A stretch of DNA of 6,095 nucleotides from an uncultured Oribacterium sp. (lineage in GTDB: Bacteria > Bacillota > Clostridia > Lachnospirales > Lachnospiraceae), in contig CAAGRO010000104.1 of the NCBI GenBank assembly GCA_900772695.1, positions 1 through 6,095 of the forward strand. The letters are read 5' to 3'. This document shows positions 1-6,095 of this stretch, piece by piece. The notes below the pieces were generated by a model, which worked only from the letters and a program-made list of their open reading frames with translations, searched no databases and had not been told where the DNA came from. The first letter of the stretch is position 1. Every line of letters begins with the position of its first letter. A program made the translations under genes and the position numbers.

Positions 1-758
1 GACATGGTTTCGATCGCCTTCTCATCAGCCTGACCGTAGTTCAGGGATACATGATCCACGGCGGTCGTGATCAGCAGGATGTCAGCGTCGACGTCCTTTG
101 CGAGGAGGGCTGCGGTGCGGTCCTTCTCGATGACGGCGGCTGCACCCTTCAGGTTGTTGCCCTGACGAAGCACCGGAATACCGCCGCCTCCGCAGGCGAT
201 GACGACCTGATCCGCGTCAAGAAGCGCCTTGATGGCGTCGATCTCGACGATGGACTTCGGGTTCGGGGAAGAAACGACACGCTGGAATACGCCGTCGGAG
301 ATCATCTCCACATGATTACCGTTCTCCTCTTCCTTACGTGCCTCCTCGGCGTTCATCAGCTTACCGACACACTTGATCGGATTGTAGAAGCTCTCGTCGT
401 ACGGATCGACCATCACCTGGGTGATGATGGTGGATGCCGTCTTATAGATGCCTCTCTTCACGAGCTCGGCACGCACTGCGTTCTGCAGATCGTAGCCGAT
501 CATGCCCTGGCTCATCGCGGAGCACACATGAAGCGGAGTGTTTACGTACTGCTCCGGATTCGACTCCGTGAGGTTCTTCATCGCCGTATGGATCATACCT
601 ACCTGCGGTGCGTTCGAGAATACCAGTGCGACCTGATAGCCGTCCTCGACGAAATCGCCGATCATCGTTGCGGTACGTGCAACGGCGGCCTTCTGCTCCG
701 GAAGGGTAAAGCCCAGATCCTTATGTCCGAGCGCAATGACCATTCGCTTTTTGCTCAT
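1..758 (-). CDS. arcC: Carbamate kinase-like protein, amino acid kinase family (3' end beyond window)
   Basis: Carbamate kinase family protein; the classical reaction is carbamoyl phosphate + ADP to carbamate + ATP in the cytoplasm. The visible 252 residues are open to the window edge; the family is about 310 residues long, so roughly the last 60 are missing. Seen: an N-terminal strand with ALGHKDLG (residues 9-16), FSNAPQVG (47-54), SAMSQGMIGYDLQNA (80-94), TQVMVDPYDE (113-122), NPIKCVG (126-132), the nucleotide-site CGGGGIPV (189-196) and VIEKD (209-213). Lys129 and Lys212 match lysines known to be important in Enterococcus carbamate kinase. Odd: the usual GGNA and HGNGPQVG loops are altered, with His12-Lys13-Asp14 in the first and Phe47, Ser48 and Ala50 in the second. 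ATG 758 is chosen for its AGGAGG site. The gene starts 13 nt after carB and is probably cotranscribed with it. Family membership is secure; kinase activity and substrate are not. No arcA or arcB is visible, so the symbol denotes homology only. Confidence 0.88.
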   Translation of the reverse strand, partial: MSKKRMVIALGHKDLGFTLPEQKAAVARTATMIGDFVEDGYQVALVFSNAPQVGMIHTAMKNLTESNPEQYVNTPLHVCSAMSQGMIGYDLQNAVRAELVKRGIYKTASTIITQVMVDPYDESFYNPIKCVGKLMNAEEARKEEENGNHVEMISDGVFQRVVSSPNPKSIVEIDAIKALLDADQVVIACGGGGIPVLRQGNNLKGAAAVIEKDRTAALLAKDVDADILLITTAVDHVSLNYGQADEKAIETM

Positions 759-764
759 GCTGTA

Positions 765-770
765 CCTCCT
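765..770 (-). promoter_or_regulatory. Ribosome binding site of the carbamate kinase-like gene
   Basis: The minus strand reads AGGAGG followed by a 6-nt spacer (TACAGC) and ATG at 758. It lies wholly in the 13-nt gap after the carB TAA stop. Its near-perfect anti-16S complementarity fixes the start codon and suggests efficient translation as the last visible gene of the carAB transcript. Confidence 0.85.
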
Positions 771-771
771 C

Positions 772-3700
772 TTAATTCTTCTCTTCATCGAGGGCTGCGA
801 TATCGATGAGATGCAGCTCGGATGACTTGTTTTCGAGGGATGTGGCAAGTGCTCTTGCCGTATCCACTGCTGTCAGTACATTAACACCGGTCTCGACCGC
901 ATTACGACGGATCACGAAACCATCCTTGGAAGCCTCTGCGCCCTCCTTCGGAACGTCGATGACGATGTCGAGCTCGTGGCCGAGTACGAGGTCGAGGATG
1001 TTCGGGGACTCCTGCTCTACCTTCCGTACCTGGAAGCACTTGACGCCGCCCTCGCTGAGCGCCTGATAGGTGCCGTGGGTCGCGAAGATACGGTAGCCGA
1101 GCTGCTCGAAGCGCTTCGCGATCGGGGTGATTTCTTCCTTATCCTCATCACGTACGGTGATGACCATGTTCTTATACTTCGGAAGCTGGATGCCCGCGCC
1201 CTGGAATGCCTTGTACAGTGCTTCGTTGAAGCTCTTTGCGATACCGAGACACTCACCGGTCGACTTCATCTCCGGTCCGAGGCTGATGTCGGCACCCTTG
1301 ATCTTCTCGAAGGAGAATACCGGCATCTTGATCGCATAGTAGTCGGCTTCCTTCTGGAGACCTGGCTCATAGCCGAGCTCACGGATCGTGTGGCCGCAGA
1401 TGATCTGTGTTGCGAGCGGCACGATCGGAATACCGGTGACCTTACTGATGTACGGAACGGTACGTGAGGAACGAGGGTTGACCTCGATGATGTACACCTC
1501 GTCACCATCTGCGATGAACTGAACATTGACCATACCGATGACGTGCAGGGCCTTCGCGAGACGCTCGGTATACTCAATGACGCGCTCCTTCGCCTTCGGG
1601 GTCAGGCTGCGCTGCGGATATACGGAGATGGAGTCGCCAGAGTGGATACCCGTACGCTCGATATGCTCCATGATACCCGGGATCAGGATGTCGTGACCGT
1701 CACAGATTGCATCGACCTCGAGCTCGGTACCACGGATGTACTTATCGACGAGGATCGGATGCTCCTGTGCGATCTGGTTGATCTCGCCGATGTACTCGTC
1801 GATATCCTGATCGCTGATCGCGATACGCATGCCGGCACCGCCGAGTACGTAGGAAGGACGTACCAGTACCGGATAGCCCAGCACATGTGCTGCTTCCTTC
1901 GCTTCCTCTGCCGTAAATACGGTCTGACCTGCCGCACGCTGGCAGCCAGTCTCCTGGAGGATCTCATCAAAACGCTCACGGTCCTCTGCGGCGTCGACGT
2001 CGTCCTGCTGTGTTCCGAGGATCGGCACGCCCATCTTCTGGAGGGCATCCGCCAGCTTGATGGCGGTCTGTCCACCGAACTGAACGACCGCTCCGTCCGG
2101 CTTCTCCACGTCTACGACGTTCCGTACATCTTCCGGTGTCAGCGGCTCGAAGTAGAGCTTATCCGCGATATCGAAGTCCGTGGAAACGGTCTCCGGGTTG
2201 TTGTTGATGATGATGGTCTCGTAGCCCTCACGCTCGAACTGCCATGTACTGTGTACAGAGCAGAAATCGAACTCGATACCCTGGCCGATACGGATCGGGC
2301 CGGAACCGAGGACGAGCACCTTCTTTTTCTTATTCGGGTCGCGGAAGGCACCGGTCGCCTCGTTCTCCGAGCCGAATACGCTGTAGTAGTACGGGGTCTC
2401 GGCCTCGAACTCTGCGGCACAGGTATCGACCATCTTGAACGCGGCGTGGATGTCCCACTTGTCGCGCATCTCGCGGATCTCGTCCTCGCTGTAGCCGGTG
2501 AGGCGGGCAATGACGTTGTCCGGGAATTCGATGCGCTTCGCTTCGCGAAGCAGGGTCTCGTTCATGGACTCGCTGTGGAGTCTGTTCTCCATGTCTACGA
2601 TGATCTTCAGCTTATCGATGAACCACTCGTCGATCTTCGTGATGTCGTGGATCTCCTCGTAGCTGTAGCCACGGCGAAGTGCCTCGGCGATCACCCAGAT
2701 ACGACGGTCATCGACACGGTGAAGCAGCTTATGAAGATCATGATCGTCGAGGTCGGTGAAGTCGTAGGACATCAGCGAATCGACGTGCTGCTCGAGGGAA
2801 CGGATGGCCTTCATGAGGCCGCCCTCGAAGTTGTTTGCAATCGCCATCACCTCACCGGTCGCCTTCATCTGGGTGCCGAGAGTGTGCTCTGCGGTGATGA
2901 ACTTATCGAACGGAAGACGCGGCATCTTGACAACACAGTAGTCGAGCATCGGCTCGAAGGATGCGTAGGTCTTACCGGTAACGGCATTCTTGATCTCGTC
3001 GAGGGTGTAGCCCAGTGCGATCTTTGCGGCTACCTTCGCGATCGGGTAACCGGTCGCCTTCGATGCGAGGGCGGAGGATCTGGATACACGAGGGTTTACC
3101 TCGATGACGCAGTACTCGAAGCTCTCCGGATTCAGGGCATACTGTACGTTACAGCCGCCGGTGATACCGAGCTCGGTGATGATGTTGAGCGCGGAGGTAC
3201 GGAGCATCTGGTACTCCTTATCCGACAGGGTCTGGGACGGAGCCACGACGATGGAGTCACCGGTGTGGACGCCGACCGGGTCGAGGTTCTCCATGTTACA
3301 TACGGTGATGACATTGCCCGCAGAATCGCGCATTACCTCGTACTCGATTTCCTTCCAGCCGGCGATGCATCGCTCGACCAGAACCTCGTGTACGCGGCTG
3401 AGACGGAGACCGTTCTCGAGGATCTCCTGGCACTGCTCACGGTTCTCTGCGATACCACCGCCGGAACCGCCGAGGGTGTAGGCCGGACGCAGCACGACCG
3501 GATAACCGATCTCCTCTGCGACCTCGAGACCACGCTCGAGATCATGGACAACCTCTGACTTCGCTACCGGCTCACCGATCTTCTCCATGGTCTCCTTGAA
3601 CATGAGACGATCCTCGGCCTTCTTGATGGTGAGGGCCGTGGTACCGATGAGGCGCACGTTGTGGGAAGCGAGGAAACCGGACTCGTCCAGTGCCATCGCC

Positions 3701-3990
3701 AGGTTCAGACCCGCCTGACCACCGAGGGTCGGCAGGATGGAGTCCGGCTGTTCCTTCTCGATCAGCTTCTCCAGTACATCTACGGTCAGCGGCTCAATGT
3801 ATACATGATCCGCGATATCCTTATCCGTCATGATGGTCGCCGGGTTCGAGTTCAGCAGTACGACCTCGACGCCCTCTTCCTTCAGTGAACGACAGGCCTG
3901 GGTGCCGGCGTAGTCGAACTCCGCAGCCTGACCGATGACGATCGGACCGGAACCGATCATCAGGACCTTCTTAATACTTGTATCTCTCAT
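772..3990 (-). CDS. carB: Carbamoyl phosphate synthetase large subunit
   Basis: Large, ammonia-using subunit of cytoplasmic carbamoyl phosphate synthetase; it phosphorylates bicarbonate, adds ammonia tunnelled from CarA, and phosphorylates carbamate to give carbamoyl phosphate. At 1072 residues it matches the roughly 1073 of the E. coli enzyme. It shows the family's internal duplication: carboxyphosphate half (1 to about 400), oligomerisation region (about 400-552), carbamoyl-phosphate half (about 553-936), and MGS-like allosteric domain (about 937-1072). Seen: SGPIVIGQAAEFDYAG (14-29) mirrored by SGPIRIGQGIEFDF (563-576); LRPAYTLGG (167-175) mirrored by VRPSYVLGG (710-718); metal and ATP residues Gln283, Glu297, Asn299, Arg301 and, in the second half, Gln824, Glu836, Asn838, Arg840. 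THGT (971-974) and Lys990 of the effector site are present, but an Asn and a Thr that bind effector phosphate in E. coli appear here as Asp1012 and Pro1014. ATG 3990 lies 2 nt past the carA stop, implying translational coupling. No frameshift or truncation is seen. Confidence 0.98.
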   Translation of the reverse strand: MRDTSIKKVLMIGSGPIVIGQAAEFDYAGTQACRSLKEEGVEVVLLNSNPATIMTDKDIADHVYIEPLTVDVLEKLIEKEQPDSILPTLGGQAGLNLAMALDESGFLASHNVRLIGTTALTIKKAEDRLMFKETMEKIGEPVAKSEVVHDLERGLEVAEEIGYPVVLRPAYTLGGSGGGIAENREQCQEILENGLRLSRVHEVLVERCIAGWKEIEYEVMRDSAGNVITVCNMENLDPVGVHTGDSIVVAPSQTLSDKEYQMLRTSALNIITELGITGGCNVQYALNPESFEYCVIEVNPRVSRSSALASKATGYPIAKVAAKIALGYTLDEIKNAVTGKTYASFEPMLDYCVVKMPRLPFDKFITAEHTLGTQMKATGEVMAIANNFEGGLMKAIRSLEQHVDSLMSYDFTDLDDHDLHKLLHRVDDRRIWVIAEALRRGYSYEEIHDITKIDEWFIDKLKIIVDMENRLHSESMNETLLREAKRIEFPDNVIARLTGYSEDEIREMRDKWDIHAAFKMVDTCAAEFEAETPYYYSVFGSENEATGAFRDPNKKKKVLVLGSGPIRIGQGIEFDFCSVHSTWQFEREGYETIIINNNPETVSTDFDIADKLYFEPLTPEDVRNVVDVEKPDGAVVQFGGQTAIKLADALQKMGVPILGTQQDDVDAAEDRERFDEILQETGCQRAAGQTVFTAEEAKEAAHVLGYPVLVRPSYVLGGAGMRIAISDQDIDEYIGEINQIAQEHPILVDKYIRGTELEVDAICDGHDILIPGIMEHIERTGIHSGDSISVYPQRSLTPKAKERVIEYTERLAKALHVIGMVNVQFIADGDEVYIIEVNPRSSRTVPYISKVTGIPIVPLATQIICGHTIRELGYEPGLQKEADYYAIKMPVFSFEKIKGADISLGPEMKSTGECLGIAKSFNEALYKAFQGAGIQLPKYKNMVITVRDEDKEEITPIAKRFEQLGYRIFATHGTYQALSEGGVKCFQVRKVEQESPNILDLVLGHELDIVIDVPKEGAEASKDGFVIRRNAVETGVNVLTAVDTARALATSLENKSSELHLIDIAALDEEKN

Positions 3991-3992
3991 GT

Positions 3993-5102
3993 TCAGCCCT
4001 CCATCATCTTCATAAAGCGATCAAACAGGTATGCGCTGTCACGTGGACCCGGGCAGGCCTCCGGATGGTACTGTACCGTCACGATGTTCTTGCCCTTATA
4101 GCGCAGGCCCTCATTCGTACCGTCGTTGACATTGACGAACGCCTCTTCCGCGATCGCCGGATCGATCGTCTTCGGATCGACCGCATAGCCGTGGTTCTGG
4201 GACGTGATGTAAACACGGCCGTTCGAGAGGTCCTTCACCGGATGGTTGCCACCGCGGTGACCATACTTCAGCTTGTAGGTGTCCGCACCGGTCGCAAGTG
4301 CCATCAGCTGGTGACCGAGGCAGATCGCGAAGATCGGGGTCTCGGAAGCGTAGAGCTTCTTGATCTCCTCGATGACCGCCACGTTCTCCTTTGGGTCGCC
4401 AGGGCCGTTCGAAATCATGATGCCGTCCGGGTTCTGGCTGAGGATCGTCTCTGCGCTGGTGTCGGACGGGTATACCGTGACATCACAGCCGTGACGCTGC
4501 AGGGAGCGGATGATGTTTCTCTTCGCACCGACGTCGAGGAAAGCGACGCGCTTCGGCTCGCGGTCGCCGGTGTAGCGGGAGCCGTCCGGGTTCTCGGCCT
4601 GTGCGACATAGACTTCCTTCGTGCTGGTCTTCTTTACGACGCCCTCGACCTTATAGGCCTTGATGCGCTCGAGGAGTGCCGGCATCTCTTCCTTATGGTA
4701 ACGGTGGGTGGTGATCATACCGTTCATGGTTCCTTCGTCACGGAGACGCTTGGTCAGCGCTCTCGTGTCGATGCCTGCGATGCCCGGAACCTCGTTCTTC
4801 TTCAGGAAATTCTGGATGGTGTTCTCGGAGCGGAAATTCGACGGCATGCGGGAAAGCTCGCGCACGATAAAGGCATCCGGCCATGGCTGCGCGGATTCCA
4901 TATCTTCATAGCAGATACCGTAGTTACCGATCAGTGGATAGGTCATCACGACCGCCTGTCCTGCGTAGGACGGGTCCGTCAGTACTTCGAGGTAGCCGGT
5001 CATCGAGGTGTTGAATACGACCTCGGAGATCACTTCCTTCTCTGCACCAATTGACGTACCCTTGAACACTGTTCCATCTTCAAGAATCAAAAATGCGTCC
5101 AT
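3993..5102 (-). CDS. carA: Carbamoyl phosphate synthetase small subunit (glutaminase)
   Basis: Glutamine amidotransferase subunit that hydrolyses glutamine and channels ammonia to CarB. Its 369 residues fit the family (about 364 in Bacillus, 382 in E. coli). The N-terminal CarA-specific domain (about 1-150) carries FNTSMTGYLEVLTDPSYAGQ (30-49). The C-terminal class I glutamine amidotransferase domain (about 184-369) carries SNGPGDP (231-237), the nucleophile elbow ICLGHQ with Cys261, and YHPEACPGP with His346 and Glu348, so the Cys-His-Glu triad is complete. Start choice: an in-frame ATG at 5120 would add MIEGET, but ATG 5102 has AAGGAG five nt upstream, and family proteins begin close to the DAFLILEDGTVFKG segment; the longer form would translate through that ribosome binding site. 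The last codons contain the carB ribosome binding site. No pyrB, argF or other pyrimidine or arginine gene is visible, so the context does not show which pathway it mainly serves. Confidence 0.98.
   Translation of the reverse strand: MDAFLILEDGTVFKGTSIGAEKEVISEVVFNTSMTGYLEVLTDPSYAGQAVVMTYPLIGNYGICYEDMESAQPWPDAFIVRELSRMPSNFRSENTIQNFLKKNEVPGIAGIDTRALTKRLRDEGTMNGMITTHRYHKEEMPALLERIKAYKVEGVVKKTSTKEVYVAQAENPDGSRYTGDREPKRVAFLDVGAKRNIIRSLQRHGCDVTVYPSDTSAETILSQNPDGIMISNGPGDPKENVAVIEEIKKLYASETPIFAICLGHQLMALATGADTYKLKYGHRGGNHPVKDLSNGRVYITSQNHGYAVDPKTIDPAIAEEAFVNVNDGTNEGLRYKGKNIVTVQYHPEACPGPRDSAYLFDRFMKMMEG
3997..4002 (-). promoter_or_regulatory. Ribosome binding site of carB inside the carA 3' end
   Basis: The minus strand reads GGAGGG, then the 6-nt spacer CTGAAC, then ATG at 3990. 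The site overlaps the last codons of carA, and the spacer contains the carA TGA stop. Ribosomes finishing carA end next to the carB start, which fits translational coupling and matched production of the two subunits. Confidence 0.8.
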
Positions 5103-5107
5103 TGTTT

Positions 5108-5113
5108 CTCCTT
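5108..5113 (-). promoter_or_regulatory. Ribosome binding site that decides the carA start
   Basis: The minus strand reads AAGGAG with a 5-nt spacer (AAACA) before ATG 5102. This favours 5102 over the in-frame ATG at 5120, which has no purine-rich site at a suitable distance. In-frame stops TAA, TGA and TAG lie just upstream in another frame, which separates translation of carA from anything before it. Confidence 0.8.
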
Positions 5114-5157
5114 CTATCATTACATGGTGAATGGTTACTTACTTCATTATCTTCTTA

Positions 5158-5186
5158 ATTATATATTATCTACTGGAAAGTCTCCA
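5158..5186 (-). promoter_or_regulatory. Candidate sigma-A-type promoter for carA
   Basis: On the minus strand TGGAGA (5186-5181; four of six match TTGACA) is followed by a 17-nt spacer and a perfect TATAAT (5163-5158). It overlaps the last codons and the stop of dapF. A start near 5151 would leave a leader of about 48 nt before carA. Perfect -10 matches arise easily in AT-rich gaps, so this is a hypothesis: carAB could have its own promoter, or the transcript could simply continue from dapF. Confidence 0.35.
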
Positions 5187-6004
5187 GTGAAGACTTCTAC
5201 GGCCGGGCCGGTCATGAAACCATGTCCCGTTTCGGAATCATAGCGGATCGTGAGGTCGCCGCCCACGAGGTGGACGAGGACGTCGGTATCCTTCCGAAGC
5301 TTCCCGGCGAGGCAGCCCGCAGCGACGGCAGCGGTCGCGCCGGTCCCGCAGGCGAGGGTCTCTCCGGAGCCTCTCTCCCAGACGCGGAAGTCGATCTCGG
5401 TATCCGAGATGATCCGGATGAACTCGGAGTTTACCTTCTCCGGAAAGCGCGGATGCGTTTCGAAATCCTGTCCATATAAAAGAAAATCCAAATCAGAGAC
5501 TCGAGAAACATCAAGCTCCGGATTATCCGACAGGAAATATACCGCATGTGGATTTCCCACATCTATACCGATGAAATGAAGATGCATCCCGTGAACAGTG
5601 ATATCTTCCGGAAGCTCTGATGTCAGCTTCGCAACACCCATATCCACCGTCGCGCGGGTCATTTTTCCATTTTCAGTATACAGCTTTATGTTCTTAAGTC
5701 CCGATTTGGTATCGATGACTGCTTCTGTGCGATCAGCGGGAATGATGCCGTGATCATAGATAAATTTGGCGACACAACGGATACCGTTGCCGCACATATT
5801 GCCCTCCGATCCGTCGAGGTTAAACATATGCATGTACGCATCTGCCCGCTCGGACGGCTCGATCAGGATCAGCCCGTCGCCGCCGACACCGTAGTGCCGG
5901 TCCGCGATGCGCTTCGCCAGCGCCGAAGGATCCTTGACCTGTTCGGAAAAGCAATTTACATATACATAGTCGTTTCCGCAACCCTGCATCTTTGTAAATT
6001 TCAT
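5159..6004 (-). CDS. dapF: Diaminopimelate epimerase
   Basis: Cofactor-independent epimerase converting LL- to meso-2,6-diaminopimelate, the precursor of lysine and of the peptidoglycan cross-linking residue; cytoplasmic. Its 281 residues fit the family (274 in E. coli). Seen: GCGNDYVYVN near the N-terminus with substrate-contacting Asn11; GGDGLILIEPS (41-51); GNMCGNGIRC (69-78) with catalytic base Cys71; GNPHAVYF (150-157); Asn192; WERGSGETLACGTGA (209-223) with Glu210-Arg211 and the second catalytic Cys219. The two mirror-image domains each supply one cysteine, and both are intact. Start: ATG 6004 has AAAAGGA upstream and gives the normal N-terminus; reading in-frame from 6073 would add 23 residues encoded by the leader hairpin, with no family support. 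Codon use is looser than in carAB, with more TTA, TCT and CGA, which suggests lower expression. It precedes carA by 56 nt on the same strand; cotranscription is possible, but the two pathways are not directly linked. Confidence 0.97.
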   Translation of the reverse strand: MKFTKMQGCGNDYVYVNCFSEQVKDPSALAKRIADRHYGVGGDGLILIEPSERADAYMHMFNLDGSEGNMCGNGIRCVAKFIYDHGIIPADRTEAVIDTKSGLKNIKLYTENGKMTRATVDMGVAKLTSELPEDITVHGMHLHFIGIDVGNPHAVYFLSDNPELDVSRVSDLDFLLYGQDFETHPRFPEKVNSEFIRIISDTEIDFRVWERGSGETLACGTGATAAVAAGCLAGKLRKDTDVLVHLVGGDLTIRYDSETGHGFMTGPAVEVFTGDFPVDNI

Positions 6005-6010
6005 CTTTTT

Positions 6011-6017
6011 TCCTTTT
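6011..6017 (-). promoter_or_regulatory. Ribosome binding site that decides the dapF start
   Basis: The minus strand reads AAAAGGA with a 6-nt spacer (AAAAAG) before ATG 6004. It is weaker than the carAB sites but correctly spaced, and it supports the start that gives the conserved MKFTKM N-terminus over the upstream in-frame ATG at 6073. Confidence 0.7.
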
Positions 6018-6056
6018 AGAATTAAGCCTGTAGATATACTGTGTTCGTGCCATGCA

Positions 6057-6084
6057 ACCGACGAACCGCACACGGTTCGTCGGT
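6057..6084 (-). other. Perfect 12-bp hairpin upstream of dapF, function unknown
   Basis: Plus-strand arms ACCGACGAACCG (6057-6068) and CGGTTCGTCGGT (6073-6084) are exact reverse complements around a 4-nt loop (CACA; TGTG on the minus strand). No T-tract follows on either strand, so it is not a standard intrinsic terminator. It ends about 53 nt before the dapF ATG. The remainder of the leader (6018-6056) is non-coding, with only a weak -10-like TATATC and no good -35. It could be a terminator remnant of the upstream gene, a leader structure, a dyad-type protein site, or part of a dispersed palindromic repeat. The hairpin is directly visible; its role is not. Confidence 0.6.
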
Positions 6085-6095
6085 GTGGCGTATCC

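Noticed and set aside
1..758. Arginine deiminase pathway cluster
   Set aside because: Only a carbamate-kinase-like gene is present; no arginine deiminase, ornithine carbamoyltransferase or antiporter is visible, and the neighbours are biosynthetic.
51..809. 252-codon open frame on the plus strand at the left end
   Set aside because: It is antisense to the carbamate-kinase-like gene, which has clear family motifs and a strong ribosome binding site on the minus strand. The plus-strand translation resembles nothing.
2540..2551. 12-nt palindrome GCTTCGCGAAGC inside carB
   Set aside because: It encodes ordinary CarB residues (around Leu-Arg-Glu-Ala) in common codons, and one such palindrome in a multi-kilobase GC-rich gene is unremarkable.
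1543..3558. 671-codon open frame on the plus strand, antisense to carB
   Set aside because: It is fully antisense to an unmistakable CarB with intact catalytic motifs. Its predicted protein has no recognisable domain, and such mirror frames arise from the strongly biased GAG/GAC/ATC-rich codons of carB.
3978..5054. 358-codon open frame on the plus strand, antisense to carA
   Set aside because: It shadows carA, has no recognisable motif and no independent support; this is the same codon-bias artefact.
5103..5120. Upstream in-frame ATG at 5120 for carA
   Set aside because: It has no ribosome binding site at a suitable distance and reads through the AAGGAG site of the better start at 5102.
5172..5188. 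Inverted repeat ACTGGA/TCCAGT near the dapF stop as a terminator
   Set aside because: It has only six-bp arms, lies within coding sequence, and is not followed by a T-tract on the minus strand.
6005..6073. N-terminal extension of dapF from the in-frame ATG at 6073
   Set aside because: The 23 extra residues are encoded by the hairpin and leader, have no family counterpart, and would place the well-spaced AAAAGGA site inside the coding sequence.

Overview
This window looks like chromosomal DNA from a Gram-positive Firmicute, most likely a Clostridia/Lachnospiraceae-type bacterium of moderate to high G+C. That assignment is inferred from the protein flavour (DapF beginning MKFTKMQGCGNDY, a carbamate kinase of the 'ALGH...SN.PQVG' type rather than the 'GGNA...HGNGPQVG' type), strong AGGAGG-like ribosome binding sites and very tight gene packing; no database search was possible. 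No RNA gene, mobile element, CRISPR array or intrinsic terminator was found.

All four genes lie on the minus strand, so transcription runs from high to low coordinates. Positions 6095-6005 hold a non-coding leader with a perfect 12-bp hairpin. Then come dapF (6004-5159, diaminopimelate epimerase), a 56-nt gap, carA (5102-3993, glutaminase subunit of carbamoyl phosphate synthetase), a 2-nt gap, carB (3990-772, large synthetase subunit), a 13-nt gap, and a carbamate-kinase-like gene (758 to the window edge, 252 residues visible, C-terminus missing). Three gaps this short, each with a good ribosome binding site, support one transcription unit for carA-carB-kinase. dapF may belong to it or may merely precede it; a candidate promoter for carA sits at the end of dapF.

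CarA and CarB together make carbamoyl phosphate from glutamine, bicarbonate and 2 ATP, feeding arginine and pyrimidine synthesis. All the catalytic residues I looked for are present in both. DapF makes meso-diaminopimelate for peptidoglycan and lysine. The last gene is the odd one: carbamate kinase normally consumes carbamoyl phosphate to make ATP, yet it is placed directly behind the enzyme that spends ATP to make that compound. Its two N-terminal substrate loops are also substituted at positions that are usually conserved, while its nucleotide-binding motifs look normal. This gene is the most worthwhile lead in the window. The rest is ordinary core metabolism, with minor points in the CarB allosteric domain and in the leaders of dapF and carA.
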